DNA of 64,000 nt, taken from the NCBI GenBank assembly GCA_017305715.1, contig JAFKKG010000022.1, positions 114,557 to 178,556 on the forward strand, written 5' to 3'. Shown piece by piece: positions 10,596 to 19,357 of this stretch. Position 1 is the stretch's first letter. The number at the start of each line of letters is the position of its first letter. The stretch is from Hyphomicrobiales bacterium. GTDB taxonomy: Bacteria; Pseudomonadota; Alphaproteobacteria; Rhizobiales; Xanthobacteraceae. The position numbers were made by a program, and so were the translations under genes. The notes below the pieces were generated by a model. That model saw only the letters and a program-made list of their open reading frames with translations, did no database searches and was not told the DNA's origin.

Positions 10596-11594
10596 TTATT
10601 CCGCTTCCGCGGTAAGGGCTTTGGCCTGGGTAACCCAGCCATCGGCGCGGCTCGGAAGTCCGACCTCTTCACCGATCTTGTGTGCGGTGTCGTGGTCGAG
10701 TTCGGCAAGCTGCCAGTAGTGGAAGATGCCGAGATCGTTGAACTTCTTCTCGATCGCCCCCGACACGCCGGTGAGCTTCTTGAGGTTGTCGGCGGTGCCG
10801 CGGGGGCCTGCCAGACCCTGGAAGCCGGTCGGCTGCGGCGCAGCGGGGAGTTCCTCACGGGCCGGCTGAACGGAGGCGCCGACGTCGATGCCATGGTCGC
10901 CCTGGGCACGCGAGATGCCGTCGATGGCGGCCCGGGCCACCAGGTCGCAATACAGCGAAATGGCGCGGCCGGCGTCGTCATTGCCCGGCACCACATAGGT
11001 GATGCCCTTGGGGTCCGAATTGGTGTCGACGATCGCGGCGACGGGAATGTTGAGCCGCTGCGCTTCCTGGATCGCGATGTCTTCCTTGTTGGTGTCGATC
11101 ACGAAGATCATGTCGGGAAGCCCGCCCATGTCCTTGATGCCGCCCAGCGAACGGTCGAGCTTGTCGCGCTCGCGCTGCAGCGTCAGCCGCTCCTTCTTGG
11201 TGTAGGAGTTGGCTTCGCCGGAATTGAGCACTTCATCGAGATGGCGAAGACGCTTGATCGAACCGGAAATGGTCTTCCAGTTGGTCAGCGTGCCGCCGAG
11301 CCAGCGCGAATTGACGAAATACTGCGCCGAACGCTTGGCCGCTTCCGCGACGCCGTCCTGCGCCTGCCGCTTGGTGCCGACGAACAGGATACGGCCGCCC
11401 CTGGCGACGGTGTCGCTGACCGCCTTCAGCGCATTGTGCAGCAACGGCACGGTCTGCGCGAGATCGATGATGTGGATGTTGTTGCGGGCACCGAAGATGA
11501 AATCCGCCATCTTGGGATTCCAGCGGTGCGATTGGTGGCCAAAGTGAACGCCAGCTTCGAGCAGCTGACGCATAGAAAAATCGGGTAGCGCCAT
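10596..11594 (-). CDS. rpsB: 30S ribosomal protein S2 with C-terminal extension
   Basis: S2 is a small-subunit protein. The start at 11594 gives [20 protein letters not shown], the classic S2 N terminus, and 332 residues in total. This is about 90 longer than the roughly 240 of E. coli. The extra C-terminal part contains a helix-hairpin-helix-like segment ([20 protein letters not shown]) seen in S2 of related alphaproteobacteria. The reading frame is open a further 85 codons upstream, but that stretch contains the probable promoter and has no S2 similarity. Confidence 0.96.
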   Translation of the reverse strand: MALPDFSMRQLLEAGVHFGHQSHRWNPKMADFIFGARNNIHIIDLAQTVPLLHNALKAVSDTVARGGRILFVGTKRQAQDGVAEAAKRSAQYFVNSRWLGGTLTNWKTISGSIKRLRHLDEVLNSGEANSYTKKERLTLQRERDKLDRSLGGIKDMGGLPDMIFVIDTNKEDIAIQEAQRLNIPVAAIVDTNSDPKGITYVVPGNDDAGRAISLYCDLVARAAIDGISRAQGDHGIDVGASVQPAREELPAAPQPTGFQGLAGPRGTADNLKKLTGVSGAIEKKFNDLGIFHYWQLAELDHDTAHKIGEEVGLPSRADGWVTQAKALTAEAE

Positions 11595-11706
11595 AGTGAT
11601 ACTTCTCCGGTTGGTTCCTCCGGAAGCGTGTGAGCAGACGAGCCTTATGGCCCGGCTGCCACCGGACGGCCTTTGAGAGCCATGCTTCCGTGTGAGATGG
11701 CGCGGT

Positions 11707-11734
11707 ATATAGCCGGATTCCTGCCAGAAGCAAG
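11707..11734 (-). promoter_or_regulatory. Probable housekeeping-sigma promoter for rpsB-tsf
   Basis: Reading the minus strand, CTTGCT (11734-11729) and CTATAT (11712-11707) are separated by 16 bases. This fits the rhizobial consensus CTTGAC-N17-CTATAT well. It would give a leader of about 100 bases ahead of rpsB, in which S2 autoregulation could act. It was recognised by eye only. Confidence 0.55.
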
Positions 11735-11872
11735 GAAATACGGGTGGTTTTGGGAGGGTGGACACGCCAAAATCGGCCGATTTGCCTCGGATTTGGCAGG
11801 CCACGGGCAAATTGTCCCGCTGAATGCTTCGCTGCGCCCCTCCTGTCACCCTGCTCGCCCCGGAAGCAGGTC

Positions 11873-11907
11873 TTGACCTGCATCGAATTCTGGCTAGATT
11901 CTAGCCA
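11873..11907 (+). promoter_or_regulatory. Promoter and 17-bp palindromic operator of the TA module
   Basis: TTGACC (11873-11878) and TAGATT (11895-11900) form a -35/-10 pair with a 16-base spacer. The -10 lies inside a perfect palindrome: TGGCTAGA (11891-11898), a central T, and TCTAGCCA (11900-11907). The toxin ATG follows at 11910, so transcription should begin at or within a few bases of the start codon. Repressor binding would cover the -10, as expected for TA autoregulation. No Shine-Dalgarno sequence fits in the gap. Confidence 0.7.
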
Positions 11908-11909
11908 AA

Positions 11910-12203
11910 ATGACCTTTGCCGTTATGCTTGCTCCTGAAGCCGTCGAAGATCTCAACGGTCTCCCGGCGCATCTGCGAGCCGCGGTACGGAGTGTGCTCC
12001 ATACGCATCTCAGGAGCGAACCCACGAAGATTAGTCGAAGCCGAATCAAGCGATTGCGGGGGTTGAGTCGTCCGCAATACCGGCTCCGAGTGGATGAGGT
12101 TCTGGTATTTTACGATGTTGCCGGCACGATCGTCGAAGTCCTCGCGATCGTGACCAAATCGGAGGCGCAATCATGGCTCGCACAGTTCGGAAATCCGGAG
12201 TGA
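11910..12203 (+). CDS. RelE/ParE-type toxin of a toxin-antitoxin pair
   Basis: This small protein (97 residues) resembles the RelE/ParE superfamily: MLAPEAVEDLNGLP at the N terminus, a central basic region RIKRLRGL, then the beta-strand pattern YRLRVDEVLVFYDV ending in IVEVLAIV. Such proteins either cleave mRNA at the ribosome or poison gyrase; the sequence alone does not say which. It precedes its antitoxin and overlaps it by 31 bases. The start codon is 3 bases from an operator palindrome, so the mRNA is probably leaderless and weakly translated compared with the antitoxin. Confidence 0.82.
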   Translation: MTFAVMLAPEAVEDLNGLPAHLRAAVRSVLHTHLRSEPTKISRSRIKRLRGLSRPQYRLRVDEVLVFYDVAGTIVEVLAIVTKSEAQSWLAQFGNPE

Positions 12204-12448
12204 AAGAAGTTCCGCTTTCGGAAATCAAGGACGATCTATCGCGGTTCCTCCGAGAGGCGGAGACGCAGGAAATTGTCATCACGCGCCATGGCAAGCCAGC
12301 CGGACTGTTGATCGGTTTCGAATCAGAGGAGGATTGGTTCGACTATCGACTCGAAAATGACCCCCGATTTTTGCGCCGGATCGAACAGGCGCGAAGCAGT
12401 CTGCAGGCAGGACGTGGAGTCCGGCTGGAAGATATCGAAACGGAATAA
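12173..12448 (+). CDS. Phd/YefM-type antitoxin
   Basis: The 91-residue protein has the Phd/YefM fold signature: VKEVPLSEIKDDLSRFLREA followed by EIVITRHGKPAGLLIGF, the dimeric DNA-binding part. The C-terminal tail (FLRRIEQARSSLQAGRG) is the likely toxin-binding and degradation-prone segment. It starts inside the toxin gene. It would neutralise the toxin and repress from the palindrome at 11891-11907. Order toxin then antitoxin is the reverse of most such loci. Confidence 0.85.
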   Translation: MARTVRKSGVKEVPLSEIKDDLSRFLREAETQEIVITRHGKPAGLLIGFESEEDWFDYRLENDPRFLRRIEQARSSLQAGRGVRLEDIETE

Positions 12449-12491
12449 TGTCAACCTAAGTGCCTGACCATTTGAAGTTTGGCAGGCAGCT

Positions 12492-14048
12492 TCAGCTCAC
12501 CATGCGCTGGCGGTTTTCCCAGTACGGCTTGCGCAATTCGCGTTTCAGGACCTTGCCGGCGCCCGACAGCGGCAGGGGCGTCTGCGTGACCTCGACGCTG
12601 CGCGGGCACTTGTAGCCCGCGATCAGCGTCTTGCAGAACTCGATCAACTCCTCGGCGGTTGCGGTCGCGCCGGGCCTCGCGACGACGATGGCGTGAACCT
12701 GTTCGCCCCAGCGCTCGCTCGGGATACCGATCACGGCGCATTGCGCCACCGCCGGATGCTGCGCCAGCGCGTTCTCGACTTCGGCCGAATAGACGTTCTC
12801 GCCGCCGGAGATGATCATGTCCTTGACGCGGTCGACCACATAGACAAAGCCGTCCTCGTCCATATAGCCGCCGTCGCCGGTGTGCATCCAGCCGTCGACG
12901 ACCGCCTTGGCGGTTTCCTCCGGCCGCTCCCAATAGCCCATCATCACATTGTCGCCGCGCACCGCGATCTCGCCGACGATGCCTGTCGGCACCACCTTGT
13001 CGTCGGCATCGACGACCTTGATCTCGCAGCCGAGCGTGGCGCGGCCGGCGCCGCGATGCCGGCCCTTGGCGCGGCCATCGCCGTTATGCTCCTTCCAGTG
13101 CAGGATGGTCGCGATCGGCGACAATTCGGTCATGCCATAGGCTTGCGTGAACTGCACATTCGGCAATGCCTTCATGGCGCGGCTGAGCACGGCATCGCTG
13201 ATGACGGAGGCGCCGTAGGAGATGCCCTTCAGCGACGACAGGTCATACGCGCCGAGTTTCGGATGGTCGACGAACATCTGGATCATGGTCGGCACCAGGA
13301 GCACGTCGGTGACGCGATCGCGCTGGATCGCACCGGCGACGCCGTCGGGCGTAAAACCCTGGATGATGACGTTGGAGCCGCCGCTCAGCAGCACCGAATA
13401 CATCGCCGCCCCATTGGCAAGGTGGAACATCGGCGCGGCGTGCAAATAGACCGTGCTGCTCGGCCACAAGCCTTCGCCGAGCGCATTGAGCGCATTGACC
13501 ATCAGATTGCCGTGACTGAGCATCACGCCCTTGGAGCGGCCGGTGGTGCCGCCGGTATAGAAGATGCCGGCCAGATCGCCGCTCTGGCGCATCGCATCCG
13601 GCACCGGCGCGCTGCGCGCGATCAACGCCTCATAACTCTCCATGCCGGCGGGAACCTCGCCATCGTCGGCATAGATCAACTTGATGGCCGGGATCGATTT
13701 GGCGAGCGCCGCGCCGACCGGCGCAAACGTCTTGTCGACGAACAGGATGCCGGCGCGGCAGTCGCGCATGGCGTCCTCGTTCTCCAGCGGGCTCCAGCGG
13801 ATGTTGAGCGGCACGATCACGGTGCCGGACCAGCCGGCCGCAAGATAGAGTTCGAGATAGCGGTCGGAATTGAGCGACAGCATCGCGACGCGGTCGCCGG
13901 CTTGCGCGCCCAGTGCGCGGATGCCGCTGGCCAGGCGCGCGACGCGGTCGCCGACCTCGCGCCAGCTTTTCCGCCGGTCGCCACAGACGATGGCAAGGCC
14001 GTTCGGATTGATCTGCAGCGCGCGCCGCAGGCCGTGCGTGACATTCAT
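12492..14048 (-). CDS. AMP-forming acyl-CoA ligase (fatty-acid/aryl CoA synthetase)
   Basis: This ANL-superfamily enzyme activates a carboxylic acid to its CoA thioester via an acyl-adenylate. Motifs in order: the P-loop YTGGTTGRSKGVMLSHGN, YGMTE, HTGDGGYMDEDGF, and the C-terminal hinge VKDMIISGGENVYSAEVE. The start at 14048 (MNVTHGLRRALQ, 518 residues) has AGGAGG 8 bases upstream. Its ATG overlaps the stop of the TetR gene (ATGA), so regulator and ligase are co-transcribed. With the divergent thiolase operon it probably supplies CoA esters for beta-oxidation; the substrate cannot be read from the sequence. Confidence 0.88.
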   Translation of the reverse strand: MNVTHGLRRALQINPNGLAIVCGDRRKSWREVGDRVARLASGIRALGAQAGDRVAMLSLNSDRYLELYLAAGWSGTVIVPLNIRWSPLENEDAMRDCRAGILFVDKTFAPVGAALAKSIPAIKLIYADDGEVPAGMESYEALIARSAPVPDAMRQSGDLAGIFYTGGTTGRSKGVMLSHGNLMVNALNALGEGLWPSSTVYLHAAPMFHLANGAAMYSVLLSGGSNVIIQGFTPDGVAGAIQRDRVTDVLLVPTMIQMFVDHPKLGAYDLSSLKGISYGASVISDAVLSRAMKALPNVQFTQAYGMTELSPIATILHWKEHNGDGRAKGRHRGAGRATLGCEIKVVDADDKVVPTGIVGEIAVRGDNVMMGYWERPEETAKAVVDGWMHTGDGGYMDEDGFVYVVDRVKDMIISGGENVYSAEVENALAQHPAVAQCAVIGIPSERWGEQVHAIVVARPGATATAEELIEFCKTLIAGYKCPRSVEVTQTPLPLSGAGKVLKRELRKPYWENRQRMVS

Positions 14049-14767
14049 CGTGAACCTCCTGTTGACTTGCGTTTCCTGACCGGCGGTTTGCCCGCCTTTT
14101 TGGTTGTCGATTTCGGCATCGATTTCCTTGCCGATGGGATCGCGAGCCCTTCGGTGAGGCGGATCGCGAATTCCCTTGCGATGGCCTCCGCTTCGAGCGC
14201 GCCATTGGGCTGGTGCCAGTGGCCGATCCAGTTCAGCGAGCCGGCGATCGCAAAGGCGGAAAGCTTGACGTTGCAAGCCCTGATCGAGCCGTCCTCGATG
14301 CCCTGCCCGATATAGTCGCGAAAAGCCTGGTCGATCTTCTTCTTGGCGAGGCGAACGATCCTGCGATTGTGCTCGGTGAGGTCACGGATGTCGAACCGCA
14401 CCAGGCTCTTGCCATAGTCGGTGGTCATGGCCTCGGCGTAGCTGACGATCAGCTTGCGCAGTTTTTCGATTCCCGTGCCGCCGGTGGCGTCGATTTCATC
14501 GATGCTCTCGTCGACGCGCTCGGCGCCGATCGCCCAGCATTCGTAGAGGATTTCGTCCTTGCCGCGGAAATAATTATAGAGCGCGGGCTTGGTGATGTTC
14601 AGCCGCTCGGCCACGTGGTTGAGCGTGGTGCCGTGATAGCCTTGCTCGAGGAACAGCGCCACCGCCGTGCGCAGCACGGCTTCGCGCTTCTCGTCGCGGG
14701 CCCTGCGGCGGCTCTCGAACGGCATCCAGGGCGACTGGCCGGTCGGGGAAGAAGCTGATCCGTCCAT
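14045..14767 (-). CDS. TetR-family transcriptional regulator
   Basis: The N-terminal helix-turn-helix is clear (TTLNHVAERLNITKPALYNYF), followed by a helical ligand-binding domain. The end is a lysine/arginine-rich tail (KSTTKKAGKPPVRKRKS) that may be disordered. I took the ATG at 14767 (240 residues); 14725 is an alternative, and the frame is open further upstream over the promoter region. It is divergent from the thiolase operon and coupled to the ligase gene. It very likely represses both directions from the TTACC...GGTAA operator, with an acyl-CoA as probable inducer. Confidence 0.9.
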   Translation of the reverse strand: MDGSASSPTGQSPWMPFESRRRARDEKREAVLRTAVALFLEQGYHGTTLNHVAERLNITKPALYNYFRGKDEILYECWAIGAERVDESIDEIDATGGTGIEKLRKLIVSYAEAMTTDYGKSLVRFDIRDLTEHNRRIVRLAKKKIDQAFRDYIGQGIEDGSIRACNVKLSAFAIAGSLNWIGHWHQPNGALEAEAIAREFAIRLTEGLAIPSARKSMPKSTTKKAGKPPVRKRKSTGGSR

Positions 14768-14789
14768 CTGTCGATTGATCCCGGCGCGA

Positions 14790-14850
14790 TTGACACAGGC
14801 GCGAAGCTGTCCGTATATTACCTGCGGGTAACAAAAAGTCCAACGGGTAA
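14790..14850 (+). promoter_or_regulatory. Thiolase-operon promoter with TetR-type operator
   Basis: TTGACA (14790-14795) and TATATT (14814-14819) are spaced 18 bases apart, a near-consensus promoter. The inverted repeat TTACCTGCGGGTAA (14818-14831) starts inside the -10, and a further half-site GGGTAA lies at 14845-14850, 17 bases before the thiolase ATG. Repressor binding would block initiation. The site lies between the divergent TetR and thiolase genes. Confidence 0.72.
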
Positions 14851-14867
14851 TTTTAAGGGAGCGCTCC

Positions 14868-16052
14868 ATGACATCCAGCGTCTATGTTGCCGGCGTCGGC
14901 ATGATCCCCTTCGTCAAGCCCGGTGCGAACGCGCCCTACCCGGTGATGGGCGCGGAAGCCGCAACGCTCGCGCTGGCGGATGCGGGGGTCGGCTACGACA
15001 TGATCCAGCAGGCCTATGTCGGCTACGTCTACGGCGATTCAACCTGCGGCCAGCGCGCGCTCTACCAGGTCGGCATGACCGGCATCCCCATCATCAACGT
15101 CAACAATAATTGTTCGACCGGCTCGACCGCGCTGTTCATGGCGCGGCAGGCGATCTCCTCCGGCGCGGTCGACTGCGTGCTGGCGCTCGGCTTCGAGCAG
15201 ATGAAGCCCGGCGCGCTGGGCGCCGTCTTCACCGACCGGCCGAGCGCGTTCGACGAGTTCGATGCCGCGGCCGACAAGCTGGTCGACGCGCAAGGCGTGC
15301 CGCTGGCGCTGCGCTATTTCGGCGGCGCCGGTCTCAGCCATATGAAGAAATACGGCACGCCGCTGACCTCATTTGCGAAAGTGCGGGCCAAGGCGAGCCG
15401 GCATGCCAAGCACAATCCGCTGGCGCTGTTCCGCAAGGAAGTCAGCGCCGACGACGTCATGAACGACCAGGTGATCTGGCCCGGCGTGATGACGCGGCTG
15501 ATGGCCTGCCCGCCGACCTGCGGGGGTGCTGCCGCCGTACTGGTCTCGGAAAAATTCGCCAGCAAGCACGGCTTGCGCAAGGATGTCCGGATCGCGGCGC
15601 AGGCGATGACGACAGACACCCCCTCCACCTTCAAGGCCGGCGACATGATGCAGGTGGTCGGCTTCGACATGACGCGCGCCGCGGCCAACAAGGTCTATGA
15701 GGCCGCCGGCATCGGCCCCGGCGATCTCGACGTCGTCGAACTGCACGATTGCTTCGCGCAGAACGAACTGATCACCTATGAAGGCCTCGGCCTGTGCCCC
15801 GACGGCGGCGCGGAACGCTTCATCGACGATGGCGACAACACCTTTGGCGGCAAGACCGTGACCAATCCGTCCGGCGGCTTGCTGTCCAAGGGACACCCAC
15901 TCGGCGCCACCGGTCTGGCGCAATGCTACGAGCTGACGCACCAGTTGCGCGGCTCGGCGGAAGCCCGGCAGGTCGAAGGCGCGAGGGTTGCCCTGCAGCA
16001 CAATCTCGGGCTCGGCGGCGCCTGCGTCGTCACGCTCTACGAACGCGGCTGA
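14868..16052 (+). CDS. SCP-x-type thiolase / lipid-transfer family acyl-CoA acetyltransferase
   Basis: This thiolase-fold protein (394 residues) is of the SCP-x/non-specific lipid transfer branch. It has the nucleophile Cys82 in NNNCSTGSTAL, a later ELHDCFAQNE segment, SKGHPLGATG, and a GGACVV end. All positions expected for catalysis are therefore present, so a true thiolytic or Claisen activity is likely. It lacks a fused SCP2 domain. It heads a five-gene plus-strand operon completing a beta-oxidation cycle. Confidence 0.88.
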   Translation: MTSSVYVAGVGMIPFVKPGANAPYPVMGAEAATLALADAGVGYDMIQQAYVGYVYGDSTCGQRALYQVGMTGIPIINVNNNCSTGSTALFMARQAISSGAVDCVLALGFEQMKPGALGAVFTDRPSAFDEFDAAADKLVDAQGVPLALRYFGGAGLSHMKKYGTPLTSFAKVRAKASRHAKHNPLALFRKEVSADDVMNDQVIWPGVMTRLMACPPTCGGAAAVLVSEKFASKHGLRKDVRIAAQAMTTDTPSTFKAGDMMQVVGFDMTRAAANKVYEAAGIGPGDLDVVELHDCFAQNELITYEGLGLCPDGGAERFIDDGDNTFGGKTVTNPSGGLLSKGHPLGATGLAQCYELTHQLRGSAEARQVEGARVALQHNLGLGGACVVTLYERG

Positions 16053-16059
16053 GGCGGAC

Positions 16060-16515
16060 ATGGTCGATCAATCCGCCGTCGGGCGCGAATTCACGCCGGT
16101 CACCGCGCATGTCGAGCCGGGGCGGCTGCGCTTCTTTCTCGATACGCTGGGCGAGAACAATCCGCTGTACCGCGATGCCAAGGCCGCCTCGGGAGCCGGC
16201 TATGCGGCGCCGCCGGTGCCGCCGACCTATCTGTTCTGCCTCGAAATGATGGACGCCACGGTACCCTTCGAGTTCCTGACCGCGCTCAACATCGATCTCG
16301 CCCGCGTGCTGCATGGCGAGCAGCGGTTCGACTATCACGCACCCGTCATGATCGGCGACACGCTGACCTTCCGGCCGCGCGTTACCAGCGTGGCCGAGAA
16401 GAAGGGCGGTGCGATGACGTTGGTCGTGGTCGAAACCGCTGTCACCAACCAGAACGGCGTCCATGTCGCGGACGTCTCGCGCACCGTCGTCATCCGCAAT
16501 CCGAGGCCGTCATGA
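16060..16515 (+). CDS. FAS1-like/MaoC-type dehydratase subunit (N-terminal hot-dog)
   Basis: This 151-residue single hot-dog protein has the N-terminal MaoC-like (FAS1 dehydratase) pattern: FTPVTAHVEPGRLRFFLDTL, GYAAPPVPPTYLFC and LHGEQRFDYHAPVMIGDTL. This type normally lacks the catalytic Asp/His pair and works as a heterodimer with a MaoC subunit such as the next gene, which overlaps it by 4 bases (ATGA). The start at 16060 follows the thiolase stop by 7 bases. Confidence 0.82.
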   Translation: MVDQSAVGREFTPVTAHVEPGRLRFFLDTLGENNPLYRDAKAASGAGYAAPPVPPTYLFCLEMMDATVPFEFLTALNIDLARVLHGEQRFDYHAPVMIGDTLTFRPRVTSVAEKKGGAMTLVVVETAVTNQNGVHVADVSRTVVIRNPRPS

Positions 16516-16910
16516 CCCCAACCATTGGCGCGCGCATCTTCCACAAGGAATTCCCGCCGATCACCCGGCACCGGCTAGCGCTCTACTGCGGCGCGTCGGG
16601 CGACCACAATCCGATCCATGTCGATCTGGATTTTGCCAAGAAAGCCGGATTTCCCGACGTGTTCACCCACGGCATGCTGGTCATGGCCTATCTCGGCCAG
16701 GCGCTGACCGATGCGGTCCCTCCCCCGCGTCTGCGCACGTTCTCGACCCGCTTTGTCGCGATCACGCAACTCGGTGCACGTCTCACCTGCGAGGGGCATG
16801 TCGCCGAACTGGTCGAACGCAATGGCGAGCGCTGCGCAAAACTCGCGCTGACCACCAAGGATGAGAACGGCGACGTCAAACTATCGGGCGAAGCCGTCAT
16901 CGCACTCTGA
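16512..16910 (+). CDS. MaoC-like enoyl-CoA hydratase subunit
   Basis: This 132-residue hot-dog protein has the MaoC catalytic motif ASGDHNPIHVD, placing Asp31 and His36 where hydratase 2 enzymes have them. Paired with the upstream FAS1-like subunit it should hydrate 2-enoyl-CoA. Split two-subunit hydratases of this kind are typical for bulky substrates such as steroid side chains or branched acids; that substrate class is inference. Confidence 0.87.
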   Translation: MTPTIGARIFHKEFPPITRHRLALYCGASGDHNPIHVDLDFAKKAGFPDVFTHGMLVMAYLGQALTDAVPPPRLRTFSTRFVAITQLGARLTCEGHVAELVERNGERCAKLALTTKDENGDVKLSGEAVIAL

Positions 16911-16926
16911 TCAAGAAAGAAGGCAA

Positions 16927-17754
16927 ATGGCAAAACTCAAGGGGAAAGTCGCGCTGATCACGGGATCGGGGCGAGGCATCGGCCGCGCGATCGCGCTGAA
17001 GCTTGTCAGCGAAGGCGCCCGGGTCGTGGTCAATGATCTCGATGCCGCGCCGGGCGACGCCGTCGCTGCGGAAATCCGCGCCGCGGGTGGCGAGGCCATC
17101 GCGGTCAATGGCAGCGTTACCGAGACCGGGTTCTCCGACCGCTTCGTCGGCGCGGCCATGGAAACCTTCGGCGGGCTCGACATCATCGTCAACAATGCCG
17201 GCTACACCTGGGACTCGACGATCCAGAAGATGACGGATGAGCAGTTCCAGGCCATGCTCGACGTCCACCTGGTCGCCCCCTTCCGACTGCTGCGCGCCGC
17301 CTCGGAGCCGATCCGAATCATGGCCAAGAAAGAGGCCGAAGCCGGCCGCGAAGTGTTTCGCAAGGTCGTCAACATCTCGTCGATTGCGGGACTCTATGGC
17401 AACGCCGGCCAGGCCAGCTACTCGTCGGCCAAGGCGTCGCTGATCGGGCTCACGCGCACGCTGTGCAAGGAATGGGGACGCTACAAGGTCAACGTCAATT
17501 GCGTGGCCTTCGGCCTGATCAATACCCGCCTGACCCAGCCGATCGAAGCCCAGCAGAAGACCATCGACGTCGCCGGACGCGACATCAAGGTCGGGGTCCA
17601 GCCCCAGATGCTCGACGCCATGGCGCGCATGATCCCGCTCGGGCGCGGCGGCACGCCGGAAGAAGCGGCCGACGCGGTCTACCTGTTCTGCAGCCCGGAA
17701 TCGAACTACATCAGCGGACAAGTCGTCGTCGCCGGCGGCGGCCTCATCGTTTAA
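16927..17754 (+). CDS. Short-chain dehydrogenase/reductase
   Basis: This classical SDR (275 residues) has cofactor motif TGSGRGIG at 12-19, NNAG, and the catalytic Ser...YxxxK in SSIAGLYGNAGQASYSSAK. In this operon it most likely oxidises a 3-hydroxyacyl-CoA to the 3-ketoacyl-CoA cleaved by the thiolase. NAD versus NADP preference is uncertain; VVNDLDA after strand 2 carries an acidic residue favouring NAD. The start at 16927 follows an AAGAAGG ribosome-binding site. Confidence 0.88.
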   Translation: MAKLKGKVALITGSGRGIGRAIALKLVSEGARVVVNDLDAAPGDAVAAEIRAAGGEAIAVNGSVTETGFSDRFVGAAMETFGGLDIIVNNAGYTWDSTIQKMTDEQFQAMLDVHLVAPFRLLRAASEPIRIMAKKEAEAGREVFRKVVNISSIAGLYGNAGQASYSSAKASLIGLTRTLCKEWGRYKVNVNCVAFGLINTRLTQPIEAQQKTIDVAGRDIKVGVQPQMLDAMARMIPLGRGGTPEEAADAVYLFCSPESNYISGQVVVAGGGLIV

Positions 17755-17765
17755 GGCGGGATCCC

Positions 17766-18911
<1,146 letters not shown>

Positions 18912-18923
18912 CGGCACGCGCGC

Positions 18924-19317
18924 AGCGTCACCTCGATCTCATTCAGCAGCTTCGCGGCTATCGACAGCGAGCCCGGTGTCGGCTACGTGCTGCGCCCCGG
19001 CTTCATGCAGTGATACCGAATTGCCGGTCATCCGCTCGGCGATCCGGACGGAGCGCAAGTTGCTCATCCGCTACCTCGACGGCCACGGGCGCGATTCCAA
19101 GCGCACGATCTGGCCATTCGCGCTGGGCTTCTTCGACCGGGTGCGCGTCGTGGTGGCGTGGCGCGGACTTCGCGAGGGCTTTCGGCATTTCCGGACCGAT
19201 CACATCAGCAAGGTTCAGGTGGTTCGCCGACGGACGGCTTCCGCGGCAAGGACAGGCTGCAGTCGTTTACGGCGATTGGTGTTGCCCCCGGAGAGGCATC
19301 GCCGGAAAACATCGTGA
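18924..19317 (+). pseudogene. Remnant of a WYL-domain (YafY-type) transcriptional regulator
   Basis: Two recognisable pieces of a YafY-like regulator lie in different frames. At 18960-19013 IDSEPGVGYVLRPGFM, the end of the winged-HTH part in this family, runs into a stop. From about 19025 IRSAIRTERKLLIRYLDG and RTIWPFALGFFDRVRVV follow, then GFRHFRTDHI, which is the WYL domain. The wing-to-WYL linker is missing, most of the HTH is absent, and the C-terminal part shifts frame again (GRLPRQGQAAVVYGDW). No start codon or ribosome-binding site is convincing. It fills the otherwise gene-free 18912-19357. Confidence 0.75.
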
Positions 19318-19357
19318 GGCAATAGCGATTGCAGCCGCGTAATCGGTTAAAGGCCTG

